Part shown: positions 12,577 to 16,577 of the stretch, piece after piece
Numbering within the stretch: position 1 is the first letter of the stretch
Layout of the letters: the number at the start of each line of letters is the position of its first letter
Assembly (NCBI GenBank): GCA_030019325.1
Contig: JASEFB010000042.1
Location: forward strand, 1 to 16,577
Direction: 5' to 3'
From: an archaeon
GTDB lineage: Archaea; Halobacteriota; Syntropharchaeia; Alkanophagales; Methanospirareceae
DNA length: 16,577 bases
Made by a program: the position numbers and the translations under genes
The notes under the pieces: generated by a model
Told to the model about the DNA's origin: nothing
Seen by the model: only the letters and a program-made list of their open reading frames with translations
Databases searched by the model: none

Positions 12577-13221
12577 TTAGTCACAGCGCCTCAAAGCAAC
12601 CAGATTCAACTCATACCTCATGTTCTTTGCGTCATAAGAAAATACGCCCTCTGCAATTATCTTATCTCCTTCCTGCAACTCTGAGATCGGCATATCGGTA
12701 GCCATTAGCTTCACTCTCAGGCGATAGTCGCCCGTTTCATCACGGAGATAAAAAACGCGCTTGTAAACGTCATCGGCGTAACCTGCTACCTGCAGCTTTC
12801 TTCCTTCATACTCCTCTGGATGCACTGCTATCTGCGATACAAAAGAGATATTACTTCCCCGCGTCACCTTTTTTACTGCGTTTCCAGAGACGACGAGCTC
12901 ATATTCGCCCCGGTATACCTCCACCCTGCCTTCAACCGCTATTTCATCGCCATAGCTCAGATTTAACAGTTCCTCATTCTCAACCTCCGAAGTGACAAAT
13001 AGTAGTAGCTCCGTTTGGTTCCCTTCGATTACCATAAGCACATTCCCGGATTTAGTGATGCTGAAATCGGTGATAACACCCGCTGTGCGTATGACCGAAC
13101 CTTCGTGAAGAGCGACCACATCTAAAGGCACAAAAGGAGGCTTTACAAATAATGCGATGCCGTATAAGATGCAAACACCCAATAAAGAGAAGATGATCAC
13201 GATTTTGGCTGTTTTATCCAT
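12577..13221 (-). CDS. Membrane-anchored OB-fold protein, function unknown
   Basis: This 214-residue protein has one hydrophobic N-terminal segment (about residues 6-27). The rest appears exposed outside the membrane and forms two successive OB-fold-like units. The first spans about residues 45-120 (IRTAGVITDF through DEIAVEGRVEVYRGEYELVVSG). The second spans about residues 138-205 (GRKLQVAGYADDV through GDKIIAEGVFSYDAKNMRYEL). This pattern matches archaeal nucleic-acid-binding OB-fold/tRNA_anti-type membrane proteins, but ligand and role are unknown. The ATG at 13221 has ggggag upstream and gives MDKTAKIVI immediately before the anchor, whereas the longer frame from 13260 adds a polar stretch. 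It lies 93 bases upstream of L39e on the same strand, though L39e has its own TATA. Confidence 0.75.
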   Translation of the reverse strand: MDKTAKIVIIFSLLGVCILYGIALFVKPPFVPLDVVALHEGSVIRTAGVITDFSITKSGNVLMVIEGNQTELLLFVTSEVENEELLNLSYGDEIAVEGRVEVYRGEYELVVSGNAVKKVTRGSNISFVSQIAVHPEEYEGRKLQVAGYADDVYKRVFYLRDETGDYRLRVKLMATDMPISELQEGDKIIAEGVFSYDAKNMRYELNLVALRRCD

Positions 13222-13285
13222 GGTCTGAATTTCTCCCCTTCCCCACTTTACACAACTCAACTAGCCATACTTTGTATTGGGGGGA

Positions 13286-13293
13286 TTATAAAG
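13286..13293 (-). promoter_or_regulatory. TATA box of the OB-fold gene
   Basis: On the minus strand, tttataat (13286-13293) predicts a start near 13263, leaving a leader of about 40 nt that carries the Shine-Dalgarno. Confidence 0.45.
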
Positions 13294-13305
13294 AGAATCC
13301 TTTTT

Positions 13306-13743
13306 TCAAACCTTAAAGGTTAAATTGTTATTCGTAAAGTTATTTGAAATCATTTTGCTGTATTTCCTTCTTACAAAAATATCCATTACAGTCGATACAG
13401 CCACAATAAAGGAAAGAGAATATATCATAGTTACGAGGGTAAACCCAAGACCGCTGAAACTCAGGAAAAGTCCGATTAGCGGAACGATTGTCAAGCTTAA
13501 AAATACTCCACTAACTATCTCCGCGAATTTTATTATCGTCATGATTAGCAGTCCACTTCTCATAATCCATTTAAAGATGAGCGCGTCTGCAACCAGATTG
13601 ACTAATGCATAACCCGGAAGTAGTGAAACAAGAATAAATCCAGAGATAATTCGTAGTTTCCCATCCAATTCAACTGAAATAATCGCTAAACCTGCTATAA
13701 TCAATACTATGAGGTTATCCAGATTCCTTGCTAAATAATTCAT
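13306..13743 (-). CDS. DUF1616-like membrane protein
   Basis: This 145-residue protein has four hydrophobic spans (about residues 10-27, 33-55, 60-98 and 101-122) and a short basic C-terminal tail. LRIISGFILVSLLPGYALV matches the signature of DUF1616 (PF07760): loop Arg, then LPGYAL within the second span. The segment around VSGVFLSLTIVPLIGLFL matches its third span. Full DUF1616 proteins have a further large extracellular domain that is absent here, so this is a membrane-only short form. Function is unknown. ggtgga lies 5 bases before the ATG. It is on the same strand as dhs and the OB-fold gene. Confidence 0.65.
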   Translation of the reverse strand: MNYLARNLDNLIVLIIAGLAIISVELDGKLRIISGFILVSLLPGYALVNLVADALIFKWIMRSGLLIMTIIKFAEIVSGVFLSLTIVPLIGLFLSFSGLGFTLVTMIYSLSFIVAVSTVMDIFVRRKYSKMISNNFTNNNLTFKV

Positions 13744-13899
13744 GCTATTCCACCAGTACTTTCTCTACCGTACTACGGGTAAAAGAAGTTTGTTGAACAT
13801 ATTCGGGCGTGGTGAAACGAAGCCTTTTATCCATTGTTATACGCTCCCAATATGGACGAGCAAACCGAAGGTTGGGAGAGTCGGCAATAGGACGTCAAT
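13744..13899. other. Intergenic stretch with one weak small ORF
   Basis: A minus-strand frame of 29 codons (13745-13834) starts MDKRLRFTTPEYV and stops one base before the DUF1616-like ATG. It has a gggag stretch about 10 bases upstream but no recognised homology. Nothing else is visible here. Confidence 0.25.
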
Positions 13900-13974
13900 T
13901 TAATCTTTTTGGAAGAACCCAAAAACTCCAATCAGCAATCCTCCCACAGCAATCAAAAATTCGCAGGAACTCAT
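13900..13974 (-). CDS. Possible 24-residue membrane peptide coupled to dhs
   Basis: The ATG overlaps the dhs stop codon as ATGA (13971-13974, minus strand), the usual signature of coupled translation. The peptide begins MSSCEFLIAVGG, continues with a hydrophobic run of about 16 residues and ends QKD, so it could be a single-span membrane peptide. No family is recognised, and such a short frame can arise by chance. Confidence 0.3.
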   Translation of the reverse strand: MSSCEFLIAVGGLLIGVFGFFQKD

Positions 13975-14975
13975 TTGGGGGATGCAAAGTGATCTATCCG
14001 TTCTCGTACTGCAGCCATGAGTATCGGCAATGCAATGGTAGCATCACAGTAAAGCGTAACTATTTTTGCTTTATCCCTTATTTTCCCCCATGATTGTGCT
14101 TCCTCCAAGGTTGCACCACTCAAACTGCCATCCTCGGGCGTACTGGTGGTTATTTGTATCACGTAATCTAACCCTTCCCGACCTTTTTCTCGTGGCGCTA
14201 CCATCGCAGTTTGGAATATAAAGTTCTTCGGCACACCACCACCGAGTATGAGGGCACCCGTGCGTTTTGCATCGCAGAAGAGATCTATCAATTCTTTCAT
14301 ATCATCGAATGCATCGATCTCTAAAGAACCCGTTTGTTTATACATCCATATATGGAGCCCAATCATGGAATCGGCAATCGAAGGACAAAATACAGGGACT
14401 CCGCAGTCCACGGCGCTCCGTAAAAGTGAATTTCGATCTGAAAGATGCTCTCCAATCACAGTGAGCAGTTCTCGTATACTATACTTCTTGCGATCGAGGT
14501 CTTCAAACACTCCTCGTAAAAAATCTTCTAACCTTGCAAATGCCTCATCATGCACCACGATATCATAGATCCTATCCAATCCATGATTCCTTAACCTGAC
14601 ATCATCTACCGGTATATCGACATTCGCACCCACATCACCGATCGTATAATGGTGGTTGCCGAGCGCTTCGATGATATCATGCACGAGATTTGCGCCTGTC
14701 GTTACCACTACATCCACGTACCTCTCCCTGATCATCTCCGCTAATATATTTCGCATACCGGCGGGGACCAGTGCACCGGCGATGCCCATGAATTTTGTCG
14801 TCTCCTCTTTCAGCATCTCTTCATATATCTCTACTGCTTTTGCCAATCGACCAGCACCAAAGGTGCAACCACTTAACTCCTCTACCAGCTCATCTACATG
14901 CATATGATCCACTATTCTAACTCCTTTCACTTCCCTTGATCCTTCTAACCCCTTTAAATTCTCATCTCTACCCAT
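13971..14975 (-). CDS. dys: Deoxyhypusine synthase
   Basis: This 334-residue enzyme transfers the aminobutyl group of spermidine to one lysine of aIF5A, the first step of hypusine formation. GALVPAGMRNIL, VTTGANLVHD, VFCPSIADSMIG, LGGGVPKNF and the catalytic EEAQSWGKI (Lys of SWGK is the site of the covalent imine in the human enzyme) are all present. This supports a true DHS rather than a paralogue without the active lysine. The ATG at 14975 gives the family-normal N-terminus. A longer open frame from 15125 is rejected because it runs antisense through tRNA-Pro. Its promoter is interlocked with that of tRNA-Pro. Confidence 0.95.
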   Translation of the reverse strand: MGRDENLKGLEGSREVKGVRIVDHMHVDELVEELSGCTFGAGRLAKAVEIYEEMLKEETTKFMGIAGALVPAGMRNILAEMIRERYVDVVVTTGANLVHDIIEALGNHHYTIGDVGANVDIPVDDVRLRNHGLDRIYDIVVHDEAFARLEDFLRGVFEDLDRKKYSIRELLTVIGEHLSDRNSLLRSAVDCGVPVFCPSIADSMIGLHIWMYKQTGSLEIDAFDDMKELIDLFCDAKRTGALILGGGVPKNFIFQTAMVAPREKGREGLDYVIQITTSTPEDGSLSGATLEEAQSWGKIRDKAKIVTLYCDATIALPILMAAVRERIDHFASPK

Positions 14976-15010
14976 TTTTAACCGAACCGAAAAAGTATCC
15001 CCTTTAATAA

Positions 15011-15044
15011 GTATAAATGAGAAAGTAAAGTTACCATATATATG
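15011..15044. promoter_or_regulatory. Interlocked divergent promoters, dhs and tRNA-Pro
   Basis: tataaatg (15012-15019) is correctly placed for tRNA-Pro initiation near 15042. The palindromic catatatatg (15035-15044) is correctly placed for dhs initiation near 15013 on the minus strand. Each TATA box lies on the other's predicted start site. The assignment rests on spacing only. Confidence 0.55.
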
Positions 15045-15049
15045 GGGGT

Positions 15050-15124
15050 GGGGCTGTAGGGTAGCCAGGACGATCCTCCCAGCTTGGGGTGCTGGTGACC
15101 GGAGTTCAAATCTCCGCAGCCCCA
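15050..15124 (+). tRNA. tRNA-Pro (anticodon GGG)
   Basis: The acceptor GGGGCTG (15050-15056) pairs with CAGCCCC (15117-15123), with discriminator A at 15124. The anticodon stem CCAGC/GCTGG encloses the loop TTGGGGT, giving anticodon GGG (codon CCC). The T arm is CGGAG-TTCAAAT-CTCCG. There is no intron, and CCA is not encoded. Confidence 0.95.
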
Positions 15125-15226
15125 TGTCCCAGCTCCAACTATGCGAATGCGTGCTGCCAAAACGTTATCAAACGTAACGGCTCGCTTTATATCATAAAAA
15201 ATCGCTGTATACCCTTTCAGGATAGC

Positions 15227-15235
15227 TATATAAAA
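15227..15235 (+). promoter_or_regulatory. TATA box of the CBS-domain gene
   Basis: tatataaaa at about 15227-15235 predicts initiation near 15256, leaving a leader of about 58 nt with a strong Shine-Dalgarno (gaggtga, 15303-15309). A small inverted repeat, cgtta/taacg, lies near 15163-15180, after tRNA-Pro, and may help end the tRNA transcript. Confidence 0.5.
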
Positions 15236-15314
15236 TCAAAAAGTTTATCTTATACTCGGTCATGAGACTTCATCTAGTCTGCCCGAATTTGCTGATAAAA
15301 AGAGGTGAAAAAGG

Positions 15315-16508
15315 ATGTTTGACGAACCGGTAATAGAGATAAGCACGGAGGACGTAGTTACCATAACTCCTGATACATCGATAACGACGGCTATTGGCAT
15401 TATGGAAAAGAACCATTTTCACAACCTAGTCGTACGTGATACGGACACGATCTATCTTGTGAATGTACAAGATCTGCTCATTGCATCCAATCCCGACTCA
15501 CACGTGGATGAATTCATGTTTAAACCGCACTACATACACAAAGACACACCCACCCTTGACGCGATATGCGAGCTGATCGATAGCGGTCAGAGAGCGGCTC
15601 CCGTGGTTGACAACGATGGTGCGCTTGCAGGGATTGTCACCGAGTGGGACATCATGAAACGGGGGGCTGAATCTCGTATCTTAAAGGATACCAGCGTGAG
15701 AAAGATAATGATCAGAAATCCAGTCTCTATAAGGGAGACTGATAGTATTGGAAAAGCGAGGAGCCTCATGAGGAAAAATAACATAGGGCGCGTTCTTGTG
15801 GTCGATGAAATGGATAATTTAGTCGGCATAGTTACCGGCGACGATATCTTACAGAAGATTTACAAGCCGAAAAGGCGGATGACCTCGGGAGAACTCAAAG
15901 GAGAGAAGGTTACACGAATGGAACAACCGGTCACGGTCATTATGAGTTCTCCGGTGATAACCGCTGATGCAGATGCAAACCTCGCGGAGGTTGCACATTT
16001 ACTGCAGAAATACGATATACGGGGTGTGCCAATCGCCAAAGATAGGGCTCCGCGTGGAATCGTAACCATACTGGACATAATGAGGTATCTGCGAGGGCTT
16101 AAAGAGGAGGCGATGGTGGAAGTAGAGATCCAGGGAGCTCTCGACGAGGAATATAAAGAACTTGCAGAGCGAATTATCGAAACAGAAGTGCGGAAAATTG
16201 TCAAATTTGCCAAGAGGGTGCATTGGATAAAGATTGTGATAAAAAAAGAGCGGGACCGGGGAGGTCTCCCGTATTATAAGATAAGTGCGTATGTCAAGAC
16301 GCCTGATAAATTGTATGTTGGTCAGAGCGAACCGGGGCTCATCAAGACAGTAACTGCAAAGACTGAAGATGAGGAAGTGGAAAAGAAGGCGGGGAAGCGA
16401 AGATGGGACTTCATTGAGGTGTTGAAGGATGCACTGCTCTCGGTTGAGGGGCAGATAGAGGAAGACAGGGGGAGAAGGCGGCTGAAAAATAGGAAAGATT
16501 TGTTATAA
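15315..16508 (+). CDS. Four-CBS-domain protein with C-terminal HPF-like domain
   Basis: This 397-residue soluble protein begins with four CBS motifs at roughly residues 7-60, 66-120, 126-183 and 206-262. They show the usual endings (AGIVTEWDIMKR, VGIVTGDDILQ, RGIVTILDIMRY), and the first copy is the most degenerate. Paired CBS domains commonly bind AMP, ATP or SAM. The remainder (about 266-397) begins with the beta-strand VEVEIQG and a long charged helix. Three strands follow (WIKIVIKKERD, YYKISAYVKT, LYVGQSE), then a second helix and a basic tail (RRRLKNRK). The beta-alpha-beta-beta-beta-alpha order, spacing and tail resemble the S30AE/HPF ribosome hibernation fold. The CBS part is certain. 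The HPF-like call is by pattern and should be tested. gaggtga upstream fixes the ATG. Confidence 0.85.
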   Translation: MFDEPVIEISTEDVVTITPDTSITTAIGIMEKNHFHNLVVRDTDTIYLVNVQDLLIASNPDSHVDEFMFKPHYIHKDTPTLDAICELIDSGQRAAPVVDNDGALAGIVTEWDIMKRGAESRILKDTSVRKIMIRNPVSIRETDSIGKARSLMRKNNIGRVLVVDEMDNLVGIVTGDDILQKIYKPKRRMTSGELKGEKVTRMEQPVTVIMSSPVITADADANLAEVAHLLQKYDIRGVPIAKDRAPRGIVTILDIMRYLRGLKEEAMVEVEIQGALDEEYKELAERIIETEVRKIVKFAKRVHWIKIVIKKERDRGGLPYYKISAYVKTPDKLYVGQSEPGLIKTVTAKTEDEEVEKKAGKRRWDFIEVLKDALLSVEGQIEEDRGRRRLKNRKDLL

Positions 16509-16577
16509 TCAACCAGATACCCCACACATAATCCTCCTCTCACACTCATTTGGAGATAGACCATCCAACCCTTGATG
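16509..16577. other. Window end, no feature recognised
   Basis: This is 69 bases after the CBS-gene stop. The minus strand has a Shine-Dalgarno-like gaggagg followed by a seven-codon frame that stops at once. No gene is called. Confidence 0.3.

Noticed and set aside
14976..15125. N-terminal extension of deoxyhypusine synthase by 50 residues
   Set aside because: It is antisense to tRNA-Pro and its promoter. The family N-terminus begins at the ATG at 14975.
16030..16055. gggctccgcg in the CBS gene as a further hairpin-repeat copy
   Set aside because: Only half of a module is present. There is no stem and it lies inside a conserved CBS domain.
16505..16535. Minus-strand MCG start with Shine-Dalgarno, resembling the N-terminal Cys of amidotransferases
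   Set aside because: The frame stops after six residues and lies against the end of the CBS gene. Coincidence.

Overview
The window is archaeal chromosome, most likely from a euryarchaeon. The evidence is an HMf-type histone, a family B DNA polymerase, an archaeal NadM, a single-chain tandem-repeat tRNA-splicing endonuclease, eukaryote-like ribosomal proteins L31e and L39e next to aIF6, deoxyhypusine synthase, a tRNA-Gly whose intron folds into a bulge-helix-bulge, and TATA/BRE promoters with short leaders. A methanogen-related lineage such as the Methanomicrobia/ANME-1/Syntrophoarchaeum neighbourhood would fit, but this assignment is from gene style only. No mobile element, phage, CRISPR array or metabolic island is visible. 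Most genes are informational housekeeping genes.

Layout. Bases 3-1829 hold the 5'-truncated polB, followed by a small histone gene (1899-2099). nadM (minus strand) and a DJ-1/PfpI protein (plus strand) diverge around 2.8 kb. A Yip1-type membrane protein and endA lie on the minus strand (3550-5349), and endA is divergent from alaS-trkA on the plus strand (5603-9156). An MFS transporter (9230-10453, minus) faces trkA. An AT-rich control region then leads into two overlapping very small ORFs (10702-10952). tRNA-Gly(TCC), with a 30-nt intron, runs towards the minus-strand cluster L39e-L31e-aIF6 (11331-12483). Upstream of this cluster on the same strand are a membrane-anchored OB-fold protein, a DUF1616-like membrane protein, a possible 24-residue coupled ORF and deoxyhypusine synthase. 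The dhs promoter is interlocked with that of tRNA-Pro(GGG). The window ends with a protein of four CBS domains plus a C-terminal domain resembling ribosome hibernation factors.

The genes converge on translation: tRNAs, tRNA splicing (EndA), Ala charging, large-subunit proteins and the anti-association factor aIF6, hypusination of aIF5A, and a possible AMP/ATP-gated ribosome hibernation factor.

The most unusual signal is a family of short GC-rich hairpin modules (17 nt: a perfect 7-bp stem and a 3-nt loop). They occur in frame inside polB (1-60) and alaS (7200-7270) and at the 3' end of the histone gene (2096-2142), where the module supplies the stop codon. The histone and alaS copies share both ends and differ in the middle, so the element looks modular and tolerated inside essential proteins.
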